The notes under the pieces: generated by a model
The model's database searches: none
Told to the model about the DNA's origin: nothing
What the model saw: only the letters and a program-made list of their open reading frames with translations
Position numbers and translations under genes: made by a program
In this document: in pieces, positions 1 through 5,750 of the stretch
How the letters are laid out: every line of letters begins with the position of its first letter
Numbering within the stretch: the first letter of the stretch is position 1
Assembly: GCA_900557355.1 (NCBI GenBank)
Contig: USSR01000082.1
Coordinates: 1-15,640 of the forward strand
Length of the DNA stretch: 15,640 nt
Origin: an uncultured Bacteroides sp.
GTDB taxonomy: Bacteria > Bacteroidota > Bacteroidia > Bacteroidales > Bacteroidaceae
Direction of reading: 5' to 3'

Positions 1-52
1 TGAAGTAGGTCGTAATGAAATGCTTTCATGGGGGTACAGAATTGAGAAATGA
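1..52 (+). CDS. 3' end of an upstream gene (partial, unidentified)
   Basis: The frame beginning at base 2 is open to a TGA at 50-52 and encodes a C-terminus ending LSWGYRIEK. The other two forward frames stop within the first six bases. A strong terminator begins 26 bases after this stop, which is the spacing expected for a real gene end. The tail is too short to assign a family. The call rests on the reading frame and the terminator only. Confidence 0.4.
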   Translation, partial: EVGRNEMLSWGYRIEK

Positions 53-77
53 GAAAGAGTACATTAACTAGGTTTAG

Positions 78-117
78 AGTGGGGATACGTTATTAAAAAC
101 GATATCCCCACTTTTTT
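78..117 (+). terminator. Rho-independent terminator upstream of the recombinase gene
   Basis: A GC-rich stem GTGGGGATA (79-87) pairs perfectly with TATCCCCAC (103-111); an extra A-T pair at the base brings in 78 and 112. The loop is about 15 bases, and a run of six T follows at 112-117. It would close the transcript coming from the left edge and insulate the recombinase gene from it. Confidence 0.85.
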
Positions 118-180
118 AGGTTTTCTTTGATAGAAACCTATGTGATAGCATCTTAAAGAAGTCTTTTTAGTCTAAAAGAA

Positions 181-217
181 TCTGTCGCTGGTGAACTTTT
201 TGTACTTTTGCGCTATT
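181..217 (+). promoter_or_regulatory. Putative promoter of the recombinase gene
   Basis: TACTTTTG at 203-210 matches the Bacteroides -7 consensus TAnnTTTG exactly. The -33 element is weak: TCTG at 181-184, 18 bases upstream, has one mismatch to TTTG. Transcription would start near 217, about 30 bases before the ATG at 249. The assignment rests on motif and position. Confidence 0.5.
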
Positions 218-248
218 TTGAATAGAAAATAAAGGGTAGAAGTAAATT

Positions 249-1475
249 ATGGCATCGATAAGATTATTACTAAATAAACAGAGAATGCTTAATAATGGTA
301 CATTTCCATTAGTGTTTCAAATAATTCATCAAAGACGGAAATTACTTTATTATACCAAGTATCGTATATTTCAGCAGCAGTTTGACGAAAATACTTGTGA
401 AGTGGCATATTGCAAGTCTTCATTTTATTCTATGAAAGAAATAAAGGAGATGAATCGTGAATTAAAGCGGGAGTATAAGCAGCTTTCAGATCGTGTACGT
501 ATGTTAGAAAGGAAAAAAGAATTATACACTGTAGCTGACATTGTAGGGCCTAAAAGACAAAATCGTTTCCATTATTCTTTTCTTCAATATATGGATATGC
601 AGATCATTCGTAAGTTAAATATGGGGAAAGATGGAACTGCTGCAGCTTACCATAGCACGCGCGTTTCTTTGGGAAAATATATGCATATAGTTTCTGCTCG
701 AAAGACTGATATAAAGATGGAAGATATAGATTATAATTATGTGATTGGTTATGAAGGCTTCCTATATTCACAGGGGCTGGCGGAGAATACAGTGAACTAT
801 TATTTACGTAATTTTCGGACGATATATAATTCTGCAGTTCGGGAAGGATACAAACCCCAAAACGATCATCCTTTTATCTATGTCCATGCAAAGCCTTGTA
901 AAACTATCAAGCGTGCAATAAACAGAGAAGAGATGAAGAAATTATTCTCTTTATCTTTACCGGATTATTCAGAAATGGCGCTTTCTCGTGATTTGTATTT
1001 ATTTAGTTTTTACGCTCAAGGTATGGCTTTTGTTGATATTGCATTTCTGAAAAGGAAGAATATACATAGTAGTATACTTAGTTATTATCGTCATAAATCA
1101 AAACAGTTGATTCATGTTGTTGTTACCCCTCAAATGCTTTCTTTAATAGATAAATACGCAAATGCCAGTGAATATGTATTTCCAATAATTGACAGTGCTT
1201 TGTCAACGCCGGTATATGAGCAATATCGTTTGGCATTGAGACGCATAAATCGGCATTTGAAAAAGATGGCTTCTGCATTGAATATAGATGTGCCTTTGAC
1301 AACTTATACTGCTCGCCATACTTGGGCGACTTTGGCACGGGAAAGCGGGGCTCCTATATCTATAATAAGCGCAGGGTTGGGACATACTTCAGAAGAAATG
1401 ACGAGGGTATATCTTAAAGAGTTTGATCAGGATGTATTAGCACAAGTAAATCGTATAGTAACTAATCTGTTATAA
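249..1475 (+). CDS. Tyrosine site-specific recombinase (Bacteroides invertase/integrase type)
   Basis: A 408-aa DNA recombinase with three parts: an N-terminal arm-binding region (about residues 1-100), a SAM-like core-binding domain (about 105-215), and a C-terminal catalytic domain (about 220-408). The catalytic signature is visible as ARHTWAT (Arg356, His357), GLGHTSEEMTRVYL (His379, nucleophile Tyr388) and a beta-hairpin Lys (Lys283 or Lys285). At the place of the first catalytic Arg the sequence reads FYAQGM, with Gln257 where related Bacteroides enzymes usually have RGM, and the HxxR position reads YTAR (Tyr353). I cannot tell whether these are subfamily traits or losses. The gene sits about 70 bases upstream of an inverted-repeat-bounded segment and ahead of a capsule operon, the usual place for a local invertase of capsule phase variation. 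The ATG at 249 follows an AAAGGG-type ribosome site. No phage genes accompany it, so an invertase is more likely than a prophage integrase. Confidence 0.9.
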   Translation: MASIRLLLNKQRMLNNGTFPLVFQIIHQRRKLLYYTKYRIFQQQFDENTCEVAYCKSSFYSMKEIKEMNRELKREYKQLSDRVRMLERKKELYTVADIVGPKRQNRFHYSFLQYMDMQIIRKLNMGKDGTAAAYHSTRVSLGKYMHIVSARKTDIKMEDIDYNYVIGYEGFLYSQGLAENTVNYYLRNFRTIYNSAVREGYKPQNDHPFIYVHAKPCKTIKRAINREEMKKLFSLSLPDYSEMALSRDLYLFSFYAQGMAFVDIAFLKRKNIHSSILSYYRHKSKQLIHVVVTPQMLSLIDKYANASEYVFPIIDSALSTPVYEQYRLALRRINRHLKKMASALNIDVPLTTYTARHTWATLARESGAPISIISAGLGHTSEEMTRVYLKEFDQDVLAQVNRIVTNLL

Positions 1476-1498
1476 TATAAAAAACAGATTTGTTCTTT
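1464..1498 (+). terminator. Possible weak terminator at the end of the recombinase gene
   Basis: AATCTGTT (1464-1471) and AACAGATT (1483-1490) form a perfect 8-bp inverted repeat around an 11-base loop. The stem overlaps the stop codon at 1473-1475 and is followed by a broken T-rich stretch (TGTTCTTT). Low GC and the poor T-tract make it a weak candidate. Confidence 0.3.
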
Positions 1499-1502
1499 AA
1501 AT

Positions 1503-1541
1503 TTTGCGAAGTTCGGATTAATAATCTATATTTGTAATTGT
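1503..1541 (+). promoter_or_regulatory. Strong Bacteroides-type promoter pointing into the invertible segment
   Basis: TTTG at 1503-1506 (-33), a 20-base spacer, and TATATTTG at 1527-1534 (-7) match the TTTG-N19-21-TAnnTTTG consensus of Bacteroides housekeeping promoters without a mismatch. The start site would lie near 1541, a few bases before the left inverted-repeat site. The promoter is outside the segment between the repeats. As the window is written it reads antisense across araC. If the segment flips, it would read araC in sense, with the araC ATG falling near 1777. Confidence 0.65.
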
Positions 1542-1544
1542 TAT

Positions 1545-1566
1545 CTATTCCGTAATAGAGAGCAAA
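1545..1566. repeat. Left inverted-repeat recombination site (IRL)
   Basis: These 22 bases, beginning CTATTCCGTAATAGAGAG, are the exact reverse complement of 2779-2800. The core is a dyad ATCTATT / AATAGAG around the asymmetric centre CCGT (1550-1553). The left half-arm beyond that core is degenerate (TTGTTAT in place of TTGCTCT). Two arms around a short central spacer is the architecture of a tyrosine-recombinase crossover site. The recombinase gene ends 70 bases away. Confidence 0.8.
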
Positions 1567-1694
1567 TAAAATTTCATCTAAGGTTTAATCATAATTGATG
1601 TTGCAAAGTAAGCCTATTTTTAGCAAGTAATCACTATCTTAAAATTCAATAATACACACTTTTTGTACGGTTATGGAATATTAGTTCAAAATAT

Positions 1695-2570
1695 CTAATA
1701 GTTAGTCTGATATTGCTCTATTAATTGCTTCGGAGTGCAATGAAATTGTTGCTTGAAATAGCGATATAATTGTGCTTGTGATTCAAAATTGCATACTTCC
1801 ATTAATTGTTTGACTCGTACACCTGGCTCGGATACTTTTCCTAATATTCGTTCTTTTAATTGTTTCATCATCCACTTCTTGGCAGTTATTCCAAATTCCT
1901 TTTTAAATTTGATGTAGAAACTGGTTCTTCCCATATGCGATAATGTTATTAACTCATCCAAATTGTTTACTCTAGTATAGTTTTGCATGACAAAATCCTT
2001 GAATTCCAATTCTTTTCCAATAATAGGATGGAAAAGGTGTGCGATTTCCTGTTTCTCATAAAATCCTCTTAGTAGGAAAAAAAACTCACGTTGCATAATA
2101 TCATGTAAATGCGTACAATTCATGTTGTTTTTTAGGCAACAAACAACTGTTTCTAGAAAAGGTATCAGTGGATAACGAATAGGAATGGAATCAAATTCAT
2201 ATTCTATGTTTTTACACATAGGAGATAATGCCTGAAACAATAACTTGTCACAACTACTCAAAGGTACATCGAATGCCATAGTTAACATTTGAGATTTTGA
2301 TTCTGCAGAGATTTTGACCGCTGATGATTTAGGTAATAATATCATTTCATTATAATGAAAAATGTGATCACAAAATTGGTTACACTTTATTGAAAAATCA
2401 CCTTTTAAGAAAAATATGAGATAATTCTTATTGACGTACTCTTCTTCTATAATTGTTTTTTCTTTAAATTCAAGATATTTGAATCCTATTATAATCTCTG
2501 TCATGTAGTTTTTGCATGATAAATGTTCTCCAATGTTAAATAGTTCGTTTAATAATTGTTTTGTTTCCAT
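1695..2570 (-). CDS. AraC-family transcriptional regulator inside the invertible segment
   Basis: A 291-aa DNA-binding regulator. The N-terminal half (about 1-180) resembles the cupin-like sensory region of AraC proteins, with a run reading YLIFFLKGDFSIKC followed by FHYNEMILLP. The C-terminal part (about 190-291) holds the two helix-turn-helix units: the first around LDELITLSHMGRTSFYIKFK, the second around VKQLMEVCNFESQAQLYRYF. The ending FKQQFHCTPKQLIEQY is the conserved AraC C-terminus. Length and domain order are normal and the frame is intact. It is the only gene on the minus strand. No good TAnnTTTG promoter is visible upstream of it in the present orientation, which suggests that expression may depend on inversion and on the promoter at 1503-1541. 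Its target is unknown; the capsule operon, or its own segment with the ATTGAT repeats, are the natural candidates. Confidence 0.92.
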   Translation of the reverse strand: METKQLLNELFNIGEHLSCKNYMTEIIIGFKYLEFKEKTIIEEEYVNKNYLIFFLKGDFSIKCNQFCDHIFHYNEMILLPKSSAVKISAESKSQMLTMAFDVPLSSCDKLLFQALSPMCKNIEYEFDSIPIRYPLIPFLETVVCCLKNNMNCTHLHDIMQREFFFLLRGFYEKQEIAHLFHPIIGKELEFKDFVMQNYTRVNNLDELITLSHMGRTSFYIKFKKEFGITAKKWMMKQLKERILGKVSEPGVRVKQLMEVCNFESQAQLYRYFKQQFHCTPKQLIEQYQTNY

Positions 2571-2591
2571 GTTTATTGTTTTTAATGATTT

Positions 2592-2613
2592 AAATAGGAG
2601 TTAAACTCTATTT
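2592..2613 (-). promoter_or_regulatory. Hairpin/dyad in the araC leader
   Basis: AAATA-G-GAGTT and AACTC-TATTT form a 10-bp inverted repeat with one bulged base and a one-base centre, 22 to 43 bases upstream of the araC start codon. It could be a protein-binding dyad or an RNA hairpin affecting translation. No function can be read from the sequence. Confidence 0.3.
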
Positions 2614-2656
2614 GTTTCATAATATGTTCATTATTGTATATCCTAATTTGCTTTTA

Positions 2657-2758
2657 ATCAATATATTATACTTGATCAATTATTGATATATACTATATTA
2701 TATTTAAGATGAAACATAGTTGATTAATATTATTGATTATAAAATACAGTAAATCAAT
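2657..2758. repeat. Cluster of ATTGAT/ATCAAT hexamers upstream of araC
   Basis: ATCAAT occurs at 2657, 2675 and 2753, ATTGAT at 2682 and 2732, and the variant GTTGAT at 2719. The copies at 2675 and 2682 form a perfect palindrome with a one-base centre. Six related hexamers in about 100 bases is more than I would expect even in AT-rich DNA. They lie inside the invertible segment and could be operator sites for the AraC protein. Confidence 0.4.
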
Positions 2759-2774
2759 GATATATTGTATAAAG

Positions 2775-2816
2775 ATATATTTTGCTCTCTATTACGGAAT
2801 AGAGAGCAAAATATAT
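2775..2816. repeat. Right inverted-repeat recombination site (IRR), a perfect 19-bp dyad
   Basis: The arms ATATATTTTGCTCTCTATT (2775-2793) and its exact reverse complement (2798-2816) flank the centre ACGG (2794-2797). Bases 2779-2800 are the inverted copy of the left site 1545-1566. The dyad is far longer than a recombinase core alone needs and is more symmetrical than its partner. It is not followed by a T-run, so it is not a terminator in the plus direction. Confidence 0.8.
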
Positions 2817-3006
2817 TAATCTTATTATTGTTATATAAATGTTTATATATCAATGTATTATTGGGTAATGATAGTAGTCTGATATTACCTATAGAGAGTT
2901 TTTATAATTATATTATACAATAATAATAGAGAATAGTAATCATCGTTGATAGTCAAAAAATATAAATAGAATAATAAACTATTATTTATATTAGGAGTAT
3001 TTTATT

Positions 3007-3042
3007 ATGGTAGTATTTATGAGATTGTTCATAACTCTTTAA
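3007..3042 (+). CDS. Possible leader peptide (11 aa) in the upxY leader
   Basis: An ATG at 3007 opens an 11-codon frame encoding MVVFMRLFITL and ends at TAA 3040-3042. An AGGAG ribosome site lies at 2993-2997, nine bases upstream, a strong signal in DNA otherwise almost all A and T. Such a short translated leader could couple ribosome movement to transcription. A chance ORF is quite possible at this length. Confidence 0.25.
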   Translation: MVVFMRLFITL

Positions 3043-3057
3043 ATATTACTTTTTGCT

Positions 3058-3097
3058 TTTGATATTTAGGATATAGTCGTCATATATTTAGAGTAAG
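3058..3097 (+). promoter_or_regulatory. Candidate fixed promoter directly upstream of upxY
   Basis: TTTG at 3058-3061, a 21-base spacer, and TATATTTA at 3083-3090, one mismatch from TAnnTTTG. The start would be near 3097, just before the GTCACA dyad and about 50 bases before the upxY ATG. If real, the capsule operon has a promoter that inversion does not touch. It is weaker than the promoter at 1503. Confidence 0.3.
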
Positions 3098-3147
3098 CTG
3101 TCACATGTGTGACTGGCGAAGACAGAGTGTATCTAGGACTTACATTT

Positions 3148-3666
3148 ATGAATAGCAAAATAGAACAAAAAAATTGGCTTGTAGCTTACGTACAGAGCAA
3201 TAGGGAGAAGAAAACTTACGACCGTCTTACCGCATTGGGTATTGAGGCATTTCTTCCGTTACAAGAAGAAGTACATCAGTGGAGTGACCGTCGCAAGAAA
3301 GTACAGAAGGTGATTATTCCGATGTGTATATTCGTTCGGGTCACTTATCCCGAACGGTTAGATGTTCTTCATTTACCTTCGGTCAATCGTTTTATGGTTT
3401 TGCGTGGAGAGAGCACCCCGGCCACTATTCCGGAATCACAGATGGAACGCTTTAAGTTTATGCTCGATTATTCAGAGCAGACAGTTGAGATGTGCTATGA
3501 ACATTTGCAGCCTGGAGAACGAGTGAGAGTAATTAAAGGCTCGTTGACGGGATTGGAGGGAGAACTGATAACAATTGGTGACAAGAGTAAAGTGGCAGTC
3601 CGGATTGATATACTAGGGGTAGCCCTTGTGGAGATGCCGATTGGATTTGTAGAGAAACTGGCTTGA
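3148..3666 (+). CDS. upxY: UpxY-family transcription antiterminator (NusG-like), first gene of the CPS operon
   Basis: A 172-aa NusG/RfaH-family protein. The N-terminal NGN domain (about 5-105) begins NWLVAYVQSNREKKTYDRL and continues through FLPLQEEVHQWSDRRKKV and the IFVRV strand. A C-terminal KOW domain (about 115-170) reads GERVRVIKGSLTGLEGEL. In Bacteroides each capsule locus starts with its own UpxY, which lets RNA polymerase read through the leader of that locus. A longer frame opens at a GTG (3109), but the ATG at 3148 gives the usual family N-terminus; the GTG would add 13 residues without family character. The next gene starts five bases after the stop, so this is an operon. No upxZ, the trans-inhibitor gene that often follows upxY, is present. 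GC content is visibly higher than in the flanking DNA. Confidence 0.93.
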   Translation: MNSKIEQKNWLVAYVQSNREKKTYDRLTALGIEAFLPLQEEVHQWSDRRKKVQKVIIPMCIFVRVTYPERLDVLHLPSVNRFMVLRGESTPATIPESQMERFKFMLDYSEQTVEMCYEHLQPGERVRVIKGSLTGLEGELITIGDKSKVAVRIDILGVALVEMPIGFVEKLA

Positions 3667-3670
3667 TTGA

Positions 3671-5488
3671 ATGAAACAGATAATAGATAAGGAAAGCTGC
3701 TGCGGGTGTAACGCCTGTGGAGATATATGTGCGCATGCAGCGATTTCTTTTAAAACGGATATTGAAGGATTCTGGTATCCCGAAATTGATCAAGCTAAAT
3801 GTGTTGATTGCGGCTTGTGTATGAAAGTCTGCCCTGTTGTAAATGTCGAAAGACTGAAGCATAATGATTTGCAATCTCCAGAATGTTATGCTGCTATTCA
3901 TAAAAATTTGGAGGTAAGATTTGATTCCACTTCCGGTGGGATTTTTTCTGCATTGGCTGAATATATGTATCGTCAAAAAGGATATGTTGGGGGAGCTATT
4001 TACAATGATGATTTCTCTGTACGTCAATTCATATCTCCTGATAAAAGTGATTTATCGGCTTTACGTAGTTCAAAATATTTGCAAAGTAATGCGGAAGGAT
4101 TTTATATCTTAGTTCGTGATTTATTGAATCGTGGAGAAAAGGTGCTTGTGTGTGGTACACCCTGTCAAATGGCTGCATTGCGTGCTTTTTTACATAAACC
4201 CTACGAGAATTTAATTATTATCGATTTTATTTGTCGGGGAATTAATTCGCCAAAAGCTATGCAGAAGTTCTATGAGGATTTAGAAAAAAAAGCTAACTCT
4301 AAGTTGGTATACATAAAAGCTAAGAATAAAGAACTGGGATGGCGTAATCTTACAACGAAATATATTTTTGATAATAAAAAGGTTATATATCTAAAAAAGG
4401 ATGAAAACACATTTACAAAAGGCTATTTGCAGACAAATGTGTTTTGCCGTCCATCTTGTTATGATTGTCAGTTTAAAGGCTTTCCTAGGATTGCTGATAT
4501 TACAATTGCCGATTTTTGGGGGGCTGAGGAGAACGTTAGCAAGGATTTGGACAATGATCTTGGCACTTCACTCGTGCTGGTTAATTCAGAGAAAGGACGT
4601 GTTTGTTTTGATAAAATAGCTAATCGGATATTATCAGAATCAATTACACTTAATGATGCATTGAAAGGCAATCCGGCTTTAATTAAACCTCTTGATGCTC
4701 CTAATGTTAATCGTGAGTGTTTTTATCGTGATCTTGATAAAAATGATTATCAGTATATTGTAGATAAATATATAAGTTCACCTTCTTCGAAACAGAGTTT
4801 GCGTCGTAAACTGGTAAATCTGTTGCATTTTGGTAGATTACTAAAAGACGCCTGCGGTTGGAGTGTCCCTACTTTTATAAAAAATCTCAAATATAATTTC
4901 TTTTCTCGTCAGACAAAAACTGATATTCTTGCCGGGAAATATATGGTAATTTATAAACATAGTATTATTGAATTACACAAGAATGCCAGAATAGATATCA
5001 ATGGAATTTTCCGTGTAGGAAACAAAAAATTTAAAGATTCACGACTTGAAACACGTTTGTTGATTGATGAAGGTGGACGCATTAACGTGAGAGGTTCGTT
5101 CGACATAGGTTACGGCTCTGATGTCGAGGTATTTAAAGGTGCGTTACTCGAGTGCGGTGGACATAGTGGAATCAATATGGGCGCAACTATTATTTGTGCT
5201 GAACACATTTTGTTGGAACGTGAGGTAATGATAGGTCGTAATGTGACGATTCGTGATAACAATGGAGGGCATTATCTCTCATATCGTGGCTACAAAAACA
5301 CACGTCCTGTTGTGGTTGGACAACATGTTTGGCTGTGTGAAGGGTGTACCATTATGCTTGGTGTCCATGTGCACGATGGAGCGATTATCGGTGCCCATAC
5401 ATTAGTGCAGAATAATGTTCCGGCTTTTACCGTTGTTTCAGGTAATCCGGCGAAAATAGTAGATGAAGATGTATATTGGAAATATTAA
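3671..5488 (+). CDS. Ferredoxin/FrhB-like protein fused to a hexapeptide (LbH) acyltransferase
   Basis: A 605-aa protein with two usually separate parts. Residues 1-60 form a dicluster 4Fe-4S ferredoxin, with C10-x2-C13-x2-C16-x3-C20 and C44-x2-C47-x2-C50-x3-C54-P. About 70-370 resembles the coenzyme F420 hydrogenase/dehydrogenase beta-subunit family (FrhB/FdhB), including STSGGIFSAL, VCGTPCQMAAL, CRPSCYDCQF and IADFWG. About 400-605 is a left-handed beta-helix acyltransferase of the NodL/WbbJ type, ending GNPAKIVDEDVYWKY. FrhB-like proteins are common in capsule and exopolysaccharide loci, often beside pyruvyltransferases, but their reaction there is not settled. The transferase half would put an acetyl or other acyl group on a sugar; in this operon it might use the chain made by the genes downstream. 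The frame is continuous across the junction, so this is a genuine fusion and not two genes. The start is five bases after upxY. Confidence 0.88.
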   Translation: MKQIIDKESCCGCNACGDICAHAAISFKTDIEGFWYPEIDQAKCVDCGLCMKVCPVVNVERLKHNDLQSPECYAAIHKNLEVRFDSTSGGIFSALAEYMYRQKGYVGGAIYNDDFSVRQFISPDKSDLSALRSSKYLQSNAEGFYILVRDLLNRGEKVLVCGTPCQMAALRAFLHKPYENLIIIDFICRGINSPKAMQKFYEDLEKKANSKLVYIKAKNKELGWRNLTTKYIFDNKKVIYLKKDENTFTKGYLQTNVFCRPSCYDCQFKGFPRIADITIADFWGAEENVSKDLDNDLGTSLVLVNSEKGRVCFDKIANRILSESITLNDALKGNPALIKPLDAPNVNRECFYRDLDKNDYQYIVDKYISSPSSKQSLRRKLVNLLHFGRLLKDACGWSVPTFIKNLKYNFFSRQTKTDILAGKYMVIYKHSIIELHKNARIDINGIFRVGNKKFKDSRLETRLLIDEGGRINVRGSFDIGYGSDVEVFKGALLECGGHSGINMGATIICAEHILLEREVMIGRNVTIRDNNGGHYLSYRGYKNTRPVVVGQHVWLCEGCTIMLGVHVHDGAIIGAHTLVQNNVPAFTVVSGNPAKIVDEDVYWKY

Positions 5489-5516
5489 TAATAAAAACCT
5501 ATAAATAAAGAGAATT

Positions 5517-5750
5517 ATGGACATTCAGAATTTTATTGCGAATTTTGCCGAACAATTTGATGACATTGATGTTGCTGAACTTCATTCAGATACCATTTTT
5601 CATGAACTTGACGGATGGACTTCATTGGCAGCGCTTTCTATTATCGCTATGATTGACGATGAATATAATGTTTCTGTTTCGGGAAAAGATATTCGTGAAT
5701 CCGAGACGATCGAAGATTTATATAATGTAGTTAAAAGCAAAAAGGGCTGA
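5517..5750 (+). CDS. Acyl carrier protein 1
   Basis: A 77-aa acidic four-helix carrier protein. The phosphopantetheine attachment site is Ser36 in LDGWTSLAALSII, where most ACPs read DSL; the Asp is replaced by Thr. The rest, with YNVSVSGKDIRESETIEDLYNVV, matches helices 3-4 of the family. It would carry malonyl or the growing acyl chain for the KAS III enzyme encoded next. Its stop codon overlaps the start of that gene by one base (TGATG), which suggests coupled translation. It is clearly different from the second ACP at 8624 and has the look of a dedicated, not a housekeeping, carrier. Confidence 0.9.
   Translation: MDIQNFIANFAEQFDDIDVAELHSDTIFHELDGWTSLAALSIIAMIDDEYNVSVSGKDIRESETIEDLYNVVKSKKG

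Larger units (their letters stand above)
1552..2795. other. Putative invertible DNA segment carrying araC
   Basis: The segment of about 1.24 kb lies between the centres of two inverted 22-bp sites next to a tyrosine recombinase gene. The site centres are asymmetric and in opposite orientation (CCGT against ACGG), so recombination would invert the segment and not excise it. It contains a complete AraC-family gene on the minus strand, its upstream AT-rich region, and about 130 bases beyond its stop. Classical Bacteroides capsule switches flip a short promoter fragment; this one would flip a regulator gene. Inversion is inferred from sequence and has not been observed. Confidence 0.7.
2817..3147 (+). 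promoter_or_regulatory. AT-rich leader region of the capsule operon
   Basis: About 330 bases separate the right recombination site from the likely upxY start. Contents: an inverted repeat TATATAAA / TTTATATA (2832-2849); a weak stem GGTAAT / ATTACC (2864-2889) followed by TTTTTA, possibly a leaky terminator; an inverted repeat TATAAATA / TATTTATA (2961-2990); a tiny ORF with a good ribosome site (3007-3042); a promoter-like sequence (3058-3090); and a dyad GTCACA-TG-TGTGAC (3100-3113). Bacteroides capsule loci are known to have long leaders in which transcription stops early unless the cognate UpxY acts. This region is where such control would sit. Confidence 0.5.

Noticed and set aside
1591..1627. 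A minus-strand promoter around TTACTTTGC (reverse complement of 1603-1611) that would face upxY after inversion.
   Set aside because: The -7 match lacks the first TA at the right distance and no TTTG lies 19-21 bases upstream of it.
249..2816. The recombinase as part of a prophage or integrative element.
   Set aside because: No phage, mobilisation or transfer genes and no tRNA attachment site are present; the adjacent inverted sites and capsule operon explain it better as an invertase.
2775..2816. The large dyad as a transcription terminator.
   Set aside because: It is AT-rich, has no T-run after the stem on the plus strand, and its centre and inner arms match the left recombination site.
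1703..2886. A 12-base direct repeat TAGTCTGATATT at 1703-1714 and 2875-2886, which might be taken for element ends.
   Set aside because: One copy overlaps the araC stop codon, the copies are not at symmetrical places relative to the inverted sites, and a 12-base match in AT-rich DNA can arise by chance.
3109..3147. GTG start for upxY at 3109.
   Set aside because: The extra 13 residues do not resemble UpxY N-termini, whereas the ATG at 3148 leads straight into the NWLVAYVQSNREKK start of the NGN domain.
3533..4027. A long minus-strand open frame of 164 codons across the upxY / ferredoxin junction.
   Set aside because: It is fully overlapped by two clear plus-strand genes, has no recognisable domain and no promoter or ribosome site of its own.
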